A DNA stretch of 14,364 bases, taken from assembly GCA_023248785.1 (NCBI GenBank), contig JAHFDX010000001.1, positions 1 to 14,364 of the forward strand, in the 5' to 3' direction. Below are positions 1-7,107 of this stretch, piece after piece (the first letter of the stretch is position 1; each line of letters starts with the position of its first letter). Below the pieces are notes generated by a model, which was not told where the DNA came from, made no database searches, and saw only the letters and a list, made by a program, of their open reading frames with translations. This DNA comes from Myxococcales bacterium (GTDB taxonomy: Bacteria > Myxococcota_A > Polyangia > Polyangiales > Polyangiaceae). Both the position numbers and the translations under genes were made by a program.

Positions 1-941
1 GCGGCGTCGTACCCTTGCGCAGACAAGCTGTTGGGTTCGCGCTTGAACTTTTGGTTGAACGCGGAGATGAACGCCTTGCTGTTCTCCCACGGCACATCCG
101 GCGCGTAGTGGTTCGTAAAATAGGCGCCTTCAAGCTCATCGCCTGCGCCCTCGGTGAGTTCGGATGAATCCCAGCCGTCGCCTCCTACGAACTGTGCTCC
201 TACAATACCAACGCTCTTGGCCTGACGCGCGATGGGCACCATTTCGTTGTAGTAAACCGGCGCGAAGATCACTTCGGGGTTCGCCGCTTTCAATTCGGTC
301 AGGTACGTCGTGAAATTCGTCTCGCTCTTTTGAAAGCCCTTGTTTGCGACCACCTTGCCACCGAGCTTCTCGAACGATTCACGGAAGCTCTGGGCCAGGC
401 CCGACGAATACGTATCTTGCGCGGCGTAGAAGATCGCCACGTTGCTTTTGCCGAGCTTCTCCTTAACAAAGCGCGCGGCGACATCACCCTGTTGCGCGTC
501 CGTAAAACACACGCGAAAAACGTATTGCCGACCCTTGGTGATCTCAACCGCCGTAGACGACGGCGTGATCATCGGAACTTTTTTGCTATCCGCGACAAGG
601 CCGCCCGCTTTCGAACGACTCGAGGCCACTTCGCCAAGGAGCGCGACCACGTGATCGCGATCGATGAGCTGCTGCACCTTAAGGGTCGCTTCGCTTGCTT
701 GCGACTTGTCATCTTCGAAGATGACCCGAACCTTTTTGCCTTTGATACCCCCCGACGCGTTCACCTGCTCAACAGCAAGTTCGATGCCCTTGCGTGTGTC
801 GGTGCCGAACGTTGCATCCGATCCGGTTTCAGAAAGGTACGCACCGACCAAGATTTCATCGGTCGAGTTCCTTTTGCAGGCCGAACCTGCGAAAAAGGCG
901 AATGCGAGCGAAGCGGCAACGAGCGTTCGACGGCTGAGCAT
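1..941 (-). CDS. ABC transporter substrate-binding lipoprotein, LivK-like (partial, C-terminus off the left edge)
   Basis: Periplasmic ligand-capturing component of an ABC importer, type I periplasmic-binding fold, branched-chain amino acid/amide (LivK) class. The 313 visible residues open with MLSRRTLVAASLAFAFFAG and a Cys at 22, a signal peptide with a relaxed lipobox (GSAC), so probably membrane-anchored. The mature start (ILVGAYLSETGSDATFGTDT), followed by IKGKKVRVIFEDDKS and later VITPSS-like (VPMITPSSTAVEI), QGDVAARFV and FVGGDGW, is the usual LivK pattern. The family is normally about 370-400 residues, so roughly 60-80 are missing. ATG at 941 is preceded by a GGAGG 7 nt upstream. It lies 49 nt downstream of the amidohydrolase gene on the same strand and is probably co-transcribed with it. 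Permease and ATPase genes, if linked, would be beyond the edge. The ligand cannot be read from the sequence. Confidence 0.88.
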   Translation of the reverse strand, partial: MLSRRTLVAASLAFAFFAGSACKRNSTDEILVGAYLSETGSDATFGTDTRKGIELAVEQVNASGGIKGKKVRVIFEDDKSQASEATLKVQQLIDRDHVVALLGEVASSRSKAGGLVADSKKVPMITPSSTAVEITKGRQYVFRVCFTDAQQGDVAARFVKEKLGKSNVAIFYAAQDTYSSGLAQSFRESFEKLGGKVVANKGFQKSETNFTTYLTELKAANPEVIFAPVYYNEMVPIARQAKSVGIVGAQFVGGDGWDSSELTEGAGDELEGAYFTNHYAPDVPWENSKAFISAFNQKFKREPNSLSAQGYDA

Positions 942-948
942 GACGAGA

Positions 949-962
949 CCTCCCAGGGGAGG
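949..962 (-). promoter_or_regulatory. Hairpin covering the Shine-Dalgarno of the LivK-like gene
   Basis: On the minus strand CCTCCC is followed after 2 nt by GGGAGG, and this GGAGG is the ribosome-binding site placed 7 nt before the ATG at 941. Folding the six-base stem would hide the site, so initiation may depend on unfolding or on ribosomes arriving from the upstream gene. There is no U-tract, so it is not a normal terminator. The structure is seen in the sequence; the regulatory role is inference. Confidence 0.4.
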
Positions 963-990
963 CCCGTCTTACCATAAATCCCGCGCGCCG

Positions 991-3381
991 TTACTGAACG
1001 AGATCGGCCGCGGATCGCGGGTAAATCTTGCTGTTCGAGAAGGAAAACCCAACGATTCCGGTGATGGATTTGAACGTGACCCCCACCGCGTAGGTGTTGT
1101 CGAGCGGATCATAGGCGTAATCGTCGACGCGCAGGTTGCCCGTCACGGCAAACTCGTCGTAGTCGCTCGGATCGTCCGGATTGGTGACCGTTACCGCAAC
1201 GTTGCTCACGCGAACGAGCATGCTGTTGTACTTGGCGGCGAGCATGCCACTCGTTGCAATATCGGCGGGGTTGCTCACGGTTAGAATGAGCTGGTCAATC
1301 GTCTTGGGACATGTACCTGTCACGGTGACGTTTGGGTTGGTGAATTGGAACTGTCCACTGAACTCACCAAGGGTTCCCGATAATGTAACTTCATCACCTG
1401 CATTTCCAACATTCGACGCGGCGCCGAAATACGCGAACCCAGCTCCGCTGGCGGTGGCCGTCGCGGCGTCAAATGTAGGATCTTGAATCCAAACGCCATT
1501 CGAGCCCGCCTTGGAGCGAAGACCTGTAACGCAGACTTTCTCAATCGTTACGTTCGTACCCTGCGCCTCACTTCGCGCTTGGGACAACGTCACCTTCTTT
1601 CCTGGGCATACGGCGGCCCCGGGGTTTGCATCGTTAGGACACGCATCGCACGCATCGCCCTTGCCGTCCTTATCGGCGTCGGCTTGATTGGTATTCGCGA
1701 TGGTGGGGCAATTGTCTTTCTCGTCGGCCACGCCGTCGCCGTCGACATCGCCGGAGGTGAGGGAGCAGTCCGTCGGAATGCCGTCGCCGTCGCTGTCGTC
1801 AGCGGTGATGTCGCCCGAGAATTCGCCGTTCCGGTACGGCTTGCACGACGGTTCCTTGTCGGGATTGCCACAGAAAAACACTGGGTACTTGTCACCAGCA
1901 GCCGTATCGAACACGGCCGCGACCCCTTTTCCAAACTCACGTTCTGCACAAATTTTGTGGGTCGACAAGCAATCGGTGAGCGCTTCGCACTTGTCACCGC
2001 CACCTGGCATGGCATCCACCACGGCGCTCTCTCCGGTAAGCACCTTGCCCGCCCGAAGTACGAGGGCAACATCGCTCACGCTCGCGCCGACGATCGCACG
2101 AAAGGGATCTTTCCCGGCTCCGTTCCACACGGTCACATCGCCGAACAACCCCTTCTTGATGGAACCAATTTGGCTGGCGGTTGCCGTGATCTGCGCCGCG
2201 TCTTCGGTAACCATTCGATACAGCTGGTAGTCCGCGAAGAAGCCACCAAGGTACTTGGTGTTGTACTCATCCGCGCACGCAAGCTCGCGAAGAAGGTTCA
2301 TGCTTCCCGACGGCGTCCAATCCGTGCCGAGTGCCATTTGAACGCCGGTTCGCGCAAACATCGCAACGGGTGCTGTGAACCCGTAGAGATCGATGTTCGA
2401 ACGCGGTGACCATATCACTCCGACGCCCTTCGACGCGGAGAGTGCCGCATCTTCAGGAAGAAGGCCGATAGCGTGAATCATGGCCGTCTGCTGCTTCATA
2501 TAGTCAGCTTGCGATCCAGGCGCGCCGGACGTACACACAAATTCGTTACGTGCACTGTCACCAATTCCCTCGGCAATGTGAGGTACGAACGAATCTTCCT
2601 TGTCTACATCGCTTGTTGAGATCGTTGGCGAATAGGTACACGACGTTTTTTGAACACCGTCGCTGTCGCCAAGCGGAAACGTTTCAAACTGAACGGGCTT
2701 GGTCGTGAGGCCTTCGAGGTTGGCCGACTTGTCGAGATTGCGGACCATGCCTGCAGTTCCGCCGGAACCGACTGTCGACGTCACTCCGCCGAGTACAAAT
2801 CGAAGTTCGGCAAGTCGCACCGCATCGCCGTTCCCCGCAGACGCCGGAATCTTCGGCTTCGATGCACCTGCCCCCTTGCGCCATTCATGACGATGATCGT
2901 AACGAGCGGTGTGTTCTTTTGGAGCGTTCTGCGCGTACGTGATGTGGTCGTGCGAATTGATGAGCGCGGGCGTAATCACCCCGTCGGCACAGGTGACGAC
3001 CGTGGCGCCACCGTAACTTGGATCGCTCGCACAGTCGCAAGCCGCACATTGAATGACGCCCTTGTCATCGATGACGACCTCTCCGCCGTCATAAATCGTA
3101 TCAGGCGTGATTACTTTTCCACGAAGCACGATCGAAGACGAGCCAGGTTTGGTGACCTGACACACGCCCGAGGCGGGTTTTTGAAGTTGAGTCCCACAGG
3201 ACGTGGTCTTCGGAGGCGACACAGAAGTGTAGCCTGTCGTGCGTCCGCTATCCGGGTTGGATCCACCGTCTGACCCGCCATCGCCTATTCCACCGTCGGT
3301 CGGGTTGTTCCCGACTTCCGTTGAGCACGCCGCCACCACTATGGCCAAAAGCATGGGCGTCGCCCAAAACATGTGCCGCAT
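991..3381 (-). CDS. Secreted amidohydrolase lipoprotein (ATZ/TRZ type) with TSP3 repeats and an OB-fold-like C-terminus
   Basis: Predicted 796-residue metal-dependent hydrolase or deaminase exported as a lipoprotein: hydrophobic start, lipobox VAAC with Cys19, then a Gly/Asp/Ser linker (about 22-50). The amidohydrolase domain (about 84-455) begins with the usual beta-sandwich strand (IVLRGKVITPDTIYDGG) and has metal ligands in order: H144-x-H146 in NSHDHITYA, HIAEG (H268, E271), H303 in MIHAIGL, SPRSNIDLYG, and D354 in LGTDWTPSGS. Residues 528-581 carry Asp-rich thrombospondin type 3 motifs (DSDGDG, DVDGDGVADEKDNCP, DADKDGKGDACDACP), expected to bind calcium. Residues about 595-796 resemble the OB-fold tails of ExeM-like extracellular nucleases (GVWIQDP, GDEVTLSGTLGEFSG, SMLVRVSNVAVT). 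The frame stays open upstream to 3774, but ATG 3381 is chosen because the signal peptide starts there. Weak AAGG/GGAG 12 nt upstream. The substrate is unknown. Confidence 0.85.
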   Translation of the reverse strand: MRHMFWATPMLLAIVVAACSTEVGNNPTDGGIGDGGSDGGSNPDSGRTTGYTSVSPPKTTSCGTQLQKPASGVCQVTKPGSSSIVLRGKVITPDTIYDGGEVVIDDKGVIQCAACDCASDPSYGGATVVTCADGVITPALINSHDHITYAQNAPKEHTARYDHRHEWRKGAGASKPKIPASAGNGDAVRLAELRFVLGGVTSTVGSGGTAGMVRNLDKSANLEGLTTKPVQFETFPLGDSDGVQKTSCTYSPTISTSDVDKEDSFVPHIAEGIGDSARNEFVCTSGAPGSQADYMKQQTAMIHAIGLLPEDAALSASKGVGVIWSPRSNIDLYGFTAPVAMFARTGVQMALGTDWTPSGSMNLLRELACADEYNTKYLGGFFADYQLYRMVTEDAAQITATASQIGSIKKGLFGDVTVWNGAGKDPFRAIVGASVSDVALVLRAGKVLTGESAVVDAMPGGGDKCEALTDCLSTHKICAEREFGKGVAAVFDTAAGDKYPVFFCGNPDKEPSCKPYRNGEFSGDITADDSDGDGIPTDCSLTSGDVDGDGVADEKDNCPTIANTNQADADKDGKGDACDACPNDANPGAAVCPGKKVTLSQARSEAQGTNVTIEKVCVTGLRSKAGSNGVWIQDPTFDAATATASGAGFAYFGAASNVGNAGDEVTLSGTLGEFSGQFQFTNPNVTVTGTCPKTIDQLILTVSNPADIATSGMLAAKYNSMLVRVSNVAVTVTNPDDPSDYDEFAVTGNLRVDDYAYDPLDNTYAVGVTFKSITGIVGFSFSNSKIYPRSAADLVQ

Positions 3382-3498
3382 CGTTGAAAATCGCCTTCTC
3401 CACAAAAAAGTGGCCTCGAAAAAGTCGATGGGTTTTGTCGCACCTTGCCGTCCTTGGCCAGCGCAAAGTGCATCGCGAGACCTAAGTAAGGTGAAGAA

Positions 3499-5051
3499 TT
3501 GGACGGGCGGCTTGCGCAAGAGCCGAAAAAGCGGCACATGCCCCCCTACGATGGCACCCACGTGAAGGATCGGCGAATAGCCCAAAGACTCGCCGACGAG
3601 GTCGGACGCATCGAAAAGCAAGCACCGTTTACGGTGGCGCTGGCCTATCCATCGCCTTATTCGGTTGGGATGAGCTCGCTGGGGTTCCAGCGGATCTATC
3701 GTGCCATTCAAGAAACCCCGGGAATGGCGTGCGAACGGGTGTTCGCGCACGACGAAGACGACTCGCCTTCTCACCTCGTAAGTTACGAGGGCAGGCGGCC
3801 GCTCAGCGCATTTGGCGTGGTGGCCTTCAGCGTCGCGTACGAACTCGAGATTGGAGGTCTCGTGCGCATGCTCGATTCATCGGGCATACCCGCCGAGCGT
3901 GCGCTGCGAAACGAACACCACCACTGATCATCGCGGGGGGACCGCTGACGTTTTCAAATCCGCTCCCCCTCGCGGGCATGGTCGACGCCATTGTGCTTGG
4001 CGAGGCCGAGTTGCTCACCATCGACGTTCTTCGCGCCATTGAATCCGAGTCGTGCCGTGCGAAAAAACTCGACGCGCTTGCTAAGCTTCCACATGTGTTC
4101 GTGCCAACGCATCACGAGCGGCTTCCCTCCGTTGCAGCCGTCGACAATGTGATTCTTCCCGCGTGGGCCCCCATCCGAACGCCGCATACCGAGTTCTCAA
4201 ACATGTTCCTCATCGAAACGGAACGTGGATGTTCGCGCGGATGCACGTACTGCGTAATGCGGCGCTCGACCAACGGCGGCATGCGAATTGTTCCCATGGA
4301 CGAAATATTGGCGCGCATCCCAATAGACGCTCGGCGGGTGGGCCTGGTCGGTGCAGCAGTGAGCGATCACCCCAAGGTGGTCGACATCGTTAACACGCTG
4401 GCCGAGCGCGGGTGTGAAGTCGGACTTTCGTCGCTAAGGCCCGATAGGCTCTCGGACGAATTCGTAGGCGCGCTCAAACGCGCGGGCTACCGAACCCTGA
4501 CAACGGCCATGGACGGAACGAGCGAACGCGTGCGCGAGAGCCTCGAACGACGGGCGCGCATCAAACACTTGATCCGCGCAGCTGAGCTTGCCCGCGTGCA
4601 TCGAATGGATCGACTCAAGCTCTATTTAATGGTCGGCGTTCCAGGTGAGACCGACGAAGACATCGACGAGTGCACACAATTTGTTTCCGAACTCTCCGCC
4701 ATTGTTCCTGTAGCCCTCGGCATCGCGCCCTTCTGCAGCAAGCGCAACACTCCGCTCGACCGGCGCCCTTACGCGGGCATTCGTACCATTGATGCACGCC
4801 TTGCCCGGCTGCGGCGAGGGCTTGCCGGACGCGCGGACGTGCGCGCCACGAGCGCGAAATGGGCGTGGGTCGAATACGTGCTCGCCCAAGGCGGCGAGGC
4901 CGAAGGGCTTCTTGCGATGAAGGCAAGCCGCGAAGGCGGATCGTTTGCGTCGTACAAGCGCGCCTTTTCGGAACTCGGACACAATGCCCGCAGCGAAGCC
5001 CCACCCGAGAAAAAAGCGCTGCCCATCCTCGACCCGGTGATGTCATCCTGA
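3499..5051 (+). pseudogene. Radical SAM protein with B12-binding-like N-terminal domain, split by a frameshift
   Basis: Two overlapping frames together make one radical SAM protein of about 517 residues. The 5' frame runs from TTG 3499 (AAGGTGA just upstream; alternative ATG 3538) to a TGA at 3925-3927 and carries a B12-binding-like Rossmann domain (VALAYPSPYSVGMSSLGFQ, VVAFSVAYELEI) without an evident DxHxxG. The protein resumes in another frame at about 3915 (PPLIIAGGPLTFSNPLPLAG, VDAIVLGEAE) and ends at 5051. The [4Fe-4S] motif CSRGCTYC has its Cys codons at 4230, 4242 and 4251; later parts (LYLMVGVPGETDEDI, KWAWVEYVLAQGG) are typical of this family. A single missing base in the CACCACCAC run at about 3916-3924 would restore the frame. 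It may be a true mutation or a sequencing error. The last codons and the stop come from the palindromic repeat at 5040. The family's substrate is unknown to me. Confidence 0.8.
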
Positions 5052-5145
5052 GCGGAGCGAAGCGGAGTCAAAGACTCCTTGAACTGATGCGCCGGAGGGG
5101 GTCCTTCGACTCCCGCGGCTTCGCCTCGCTCGCTCAGCATGACAT
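5040..5145. repeat. REP-like 106-bp imperfect palindrome
   Basis: The left arm (5040-5078) begins ATGTCATCCTGAGCGGAGCG. The right arm (about 5099-5145) is its imperfect reverse complement, ending CTCAGCATGACAT. The arms share ATGTCAT-CTGAGCG, the GAAGCGGAGTC block and AAGGAC. Sequences of this form (TCATCCTGAGCG... with GTCGAAGGA) are scattered in intergenic regions of many bacterial genomes. It fills the gap between the radical SAM gene and the thioredoxin gene and supplies the former's stop codon. The RNA would form a long hairpin, perhaps protecting or ending the upstream transcript. Confidence 0.75.
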
Positions 5146-5158
5146 GTGAAATAACGCT

Positions 5159-5851
5159 ATGATGTCATCACAACCCGAAACAAAACCCTGGATGGTGGCA
5201 GCGCAGTTGGGATTTGTTCTGTTTGCCGCCTTGCTGGTTTTCGGCTTCGTCACGTCCGCAAAGGAAGGTGAACTTCGAAGGCGATGCGCGGCCGCATGCA
5301 TCCTTCATCCTGACTACGTGGGGGCCAGCCGCCTCGCGCCCGACTTTTCGCTGAAGGATATGTCTGGGCAAGAGGTGACCCTGCGTTCCTTTCGCAACAA
5401 GGTCGTGGTGCTCAATTTTTGGACAAAGACCTGCAAGCCTTGCCTTGAGGAGATGCCTGAATTTTCGACGTTGCAAGCACTCTTGCGCGAGCGAAAAGAT
5501 ACAGCGCTGCTCACGGTCTCGGCGGATGAAGGCCCCGACGATGTACGTGATGTTCTGAAGATCGCCCTCCGTGGAAATGTAACATTTCCTGTTCTTTTTG
5601 ATCCAAACCGGCAGGTCATCACCGGACAATACGGTACGAAGCTCTTTCCAGAAACGTGGATCATCGACAAGCGAGGTGTGATTCGCGCACGATTCGATGG
5701 AACAAGGCCGTGGTCGAATCCCGTCATGATTGAGCTCATCGACGCGATTCGAAGTGGATCGTACTGCCCGGTGGAGATTCACAATGCGCATGCCAGCGGA
5801 GAAGCTGCGAAACTCTGCGAAGCACTTTCCGAAGGCGTACCGTCGCCGTAG
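5159..5851 (+). CDS. Membrane-anchored thiol:disulfide oxidoreductase, TlpA/ResA type
   Basis: Predicted 230-residue thioredoxin-fold protein facing the periplasm. A single N-terminal membrane helix (about 12-32, no lipobox) is followed by an AhpC/TSA-redoxin domain from about residue 59 (APDFSLKDMSGQEVTLRSF). The active site is WTKTCKPCLEEMP with Cys92 and Cys95; the cis-Pro loop is LFPETWIID (Pro164). Family members act in cytochrome c maturation, disulfide reduction or peroxide defence. Two additional cysteines sit just after the membrane helix (C43, C47 in RCAAAC) and two near the C-terminus (C203, C220). No cytochrome biogenesis genes are visible, so the partner is unknown. The start is the first of two ATGs in tandem; the upstream sequence (TGAAATAACGCT) has no good Shine-Dalgarno, because the repeat at 5040-5145 ends only 13 nt before it. 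The TAG stop lies on the left border of a MITE-like element. Confidence 0.88.
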   Translation: MMSSQPETKPWMVAAQLGFVLFAALLVFGFVTSAKEGELRRRCAAACILHPDYVGASRLAPDFSLKDMSGQEVTLRSFRNKVVVLNFWTKTCKPCLEEMPEFSTLQALLRERKDTALLTVSADEGPDDVRDVLKIALRGNVTFPVLFDPNRQVITGQYGTKLFPETWIIDKRGVIRARFDGTRPWSNPVMIELIDAIRSGSYCPVEIHNAHASGEAAKLCEALSEGVPSP

Positions 5852-5986
5852 AGGCTGTTCCTAAATCGCGCCGCAACGTGCCCCATGCTCCCTCCCCCGA
5901 CGGGGGAGGAACCAAAGGTGGGGCCCTCCGTAACGGCGACAAGACGGATACGTCGATCCGTAGCGACACCATTTAGGAACAGCCCC
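5851..5986. mobile_element. MITE-like 136-bp element with 16-bp terminal inverted repeats and TA flanks
   Basis: The left end GAGGCTGTTCCTAAAT (5851-5866) and the right end ATTTAGGAACAGCCCC (5971-5986) are inverted repeats matching at 15 of 16 positions. Both are flanked directly by the dinucleotide TA (5849-5850 and 5987-5988), the target duplication expected for Tc1/mariner-IS630-like and some IS5-like transposition. There is no room for a transposase, so any movement would depend on one elsewhere. Inside lie a strong hairpin, CCTCCCCC/GGGGGAGG (5891-5898 with 5902-5909), and a weaker one, CGGAT/ATCCG (5945-5960). It sits between two convergent genes and could end transcription both ways. 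Mobility is inferred from structure only. Confidence 0.6.
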
Positions 5987-6002
5987 TAGACTCGAGTTGC
6001 GG

Positions 6003-6959
6003 CTATTCGGCTGGGGCAGATTCTCTCATGTCCACGTCGTCTGCAAGCATGCGCTGCGCTGCGAGCGCGAGATCAAGCACTGCCGCGGCATCGCTCGCGG
6101 GACACAGAGCGTCGTTTGATGTCTCGCGCTCACTGTCTCCACTGAAGGCGAATGCACGCGCTTGCTCGAAAAGACCATCGCCAGGCGCAAAGCGAGCCAG
6201 GATCGTCGCGTGCGTCTGCGCACACGAAACAATGAGCGAGGAAGCCAAGAGGTTAGCTTCAAACATGCGCGCCTCCGTGTATATGCGAATGGCGCGAACG
6301 GGCTTTTTGGATTTGGCCACTTCAATGATCGCCCACGGTCCCGCCTCGTCGGAGAGCCGCAGTCGAAGCCCGTCGCGGCTCATATAGCGCGAGGAGTGAA
6401 CGGAAATCGATCTTCGACCCAGCCAGCGAACCAGATCGAGATCGTGAATCGCGTGCGTGACAAGAAGCGAATCGGGCGTGCGCGCGGGGTCCACATCCGC
6501 ATGCCGAATGGCCGTGATGCGCTTAACGGGCTCTGTACCCACATGCGCGCGCAAAAGCGCAATAGCGGGGTGAAAGCGCTCGGAGTGGGCCACGTAAAGA
6601 GGACCGTACGTGCGCGACAAACCTGAAAGGCGCGTCGCGTCGCGAGCCGTAAGCGCCATCGGCTTTTCAAGAAGCGTGCGGCGCCGGTGGCGAAGTGAGG
6701 CCTCCGCGAGCTCGGCATGAGTTGCGTTTGGTGTGGCAATGACGGCACTGGACGCCCGTTTCAATGCGTCTTGCAGGGAGCTCGCCACTCGGTAACCCTG
6801 AACCGATGCGTGTGTGCGCGCACCTGAAGCTGAATCCCACACAACGATGCGCGACCGTCCCACGCAACGCGAGAACACCGACGCATGGCGCTCGCCCATG
6901 CGTCCAAATCCAATGAGCGCGACGCGCTCGCCTTGAACTTGGGGATCCAAAGGTTCCAT
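6003..6959 (-). CDS. Gfo/Idh/MocA-family NAD(P)-dependent oxidoreductase
   Basis: Cytoplasmic dehydrogenase-type protein of 318 residues. The N-terminal Rossmann fold shows VALIGFGRMGERH (GxGxxG at 17-22), an acidic/aromatic turn VVWD at the end of strand 2, VIATPNATHAELA, and the family's EKPMALT motif (Lys99). The second half has the alpha/beta substrate domain with THAIHDLDLVRWLG (H172, D173, D175), the usual catalytic region. Family members oxidise sugars, inositols, sugar nucleotides or reduce biliverdin; nothing adjacent identifies the substrate. ATG 6959 is preferred by alignment to the expected start of the Rossmann domain, although no Shine-Dalgarno is visible. TTG 6983 would add eight residues and lies beside the inverted repeat at 6965-6992. 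It is convergent with the thioredoxin gene and divergent from the C1 peptidase gene. Confidence 0.85.
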   Translation of the reverse strand: MEPLDPQVQGERVALIGFGRMGERHASVFSRCVGRSRIVVWDSASGARTHASVQGYRVASSLQDALKRASSAVIATPNATHAELAEASLRHRRRTLLEKPMALTARDATRLSGLSRTYGPLYVAHSERFHPAIALLRAHVGTEPVKRITAIRHADVDPARTPDSLLVTHAIHDLDLVRWLGRRSISVHSSRYMSRDGLRLRLSDEAGPWAIIEVAKSKKPVRAIRIYTEARMFEANLLASSLIVSCAQTHATILARFAPGDGLFEQARAFAFSGDSERETSNDALCPASDAAAVLDLALAAQRMLADDVDMRESAPAE

Positions 6960-6964
6960 GGGGG

Positions 6965-6992
6965 GGCAACGCCCATACTGCAAGGCGTTGCC
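6965..6992. promoter_or_regulatory. Perfect 9-bp inverted repeat at the 5' end of the Gfo/Idh gene
   Basis: GGCAACGCC (6965-6973) and GGCGTTGCC (6984-6992) are perfect reverse complements with a 10-nt spacer; centre spacing is 19 bp. It ends 6 nt before the ATG at 6959 on the minus strand. It could be a dimeric repressor operator or an RNA hairpin in the leader. No T-tract follows, so a terminator is unlikely. Confidence 0.45.
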
Positions 6993-6994
6993 AA

Positions 6995-7025
6995 ATCACA
7001 TCACAAAAACACGTGATTGCGTGAT
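6995..7025. promoter_or_regulatory. Four GTGAT half-sites in a mirrored arrangement
   Basis: ATCAC occurs twice in tandem (6995-6999, 7000-7004) and its complement GTGAT twice (7013-7017, 7021-7025), giving a clustered, roughly palindromic site in the divergent spacer between the oxidoreductase and peptidase genes. This is the kind of arrangement a helix-turn-helix dimer or tetramer would bind. The pattern is seen; the function is inferred. Confidence 0.3.
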
Positions 7026-7107
7026 GCTCTTCCGTACGCGACCATTTTCGTGTCGTTATTTGGATGGACGGGCCTCGTCAGTCGTCTCGTCTTCGAAGGA
7101 GTCATGG

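Noticed and set aside
1483..2409. 308-codon open frame antisense to the amidohydrolase
   Set aside because: It lies opposite a well-supported domain, has no recognisable motifs, and looks like a frame kept open by high GC codon use.
3382..3774. 131-codon upstream extension of the amidohydrolase frame
   Set aside because: It overlaps the conserved start of the radical SAM gene, is basic and low-complexity, and the lipoprotein signal begins at 3381.
3910..3930. Programmed -1 ribosomal frameshift in the radical SAM gene
   Set aside because: The direction would be right, but there is no X-XXY-YYZ slippery site, and no downstream pseudoknot was evident. A single lost base is simpler.
5038..5169. 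Direct repeat TGATGTCATC at 5038-5047 and 5160-5169 as a target duplication around the palindrome
   Set aside because: The left copy is mostly part of the palindrome's own end, and the right copy is 14 nt beyond the other end. Probably chance.
6958..7107. 50-codon N-terminal extension of the C1 peptidase
   Set aside because: The signal peptide and the strong GAAGGAG both point to ATG 7108, and the region holds the divergent promoters.
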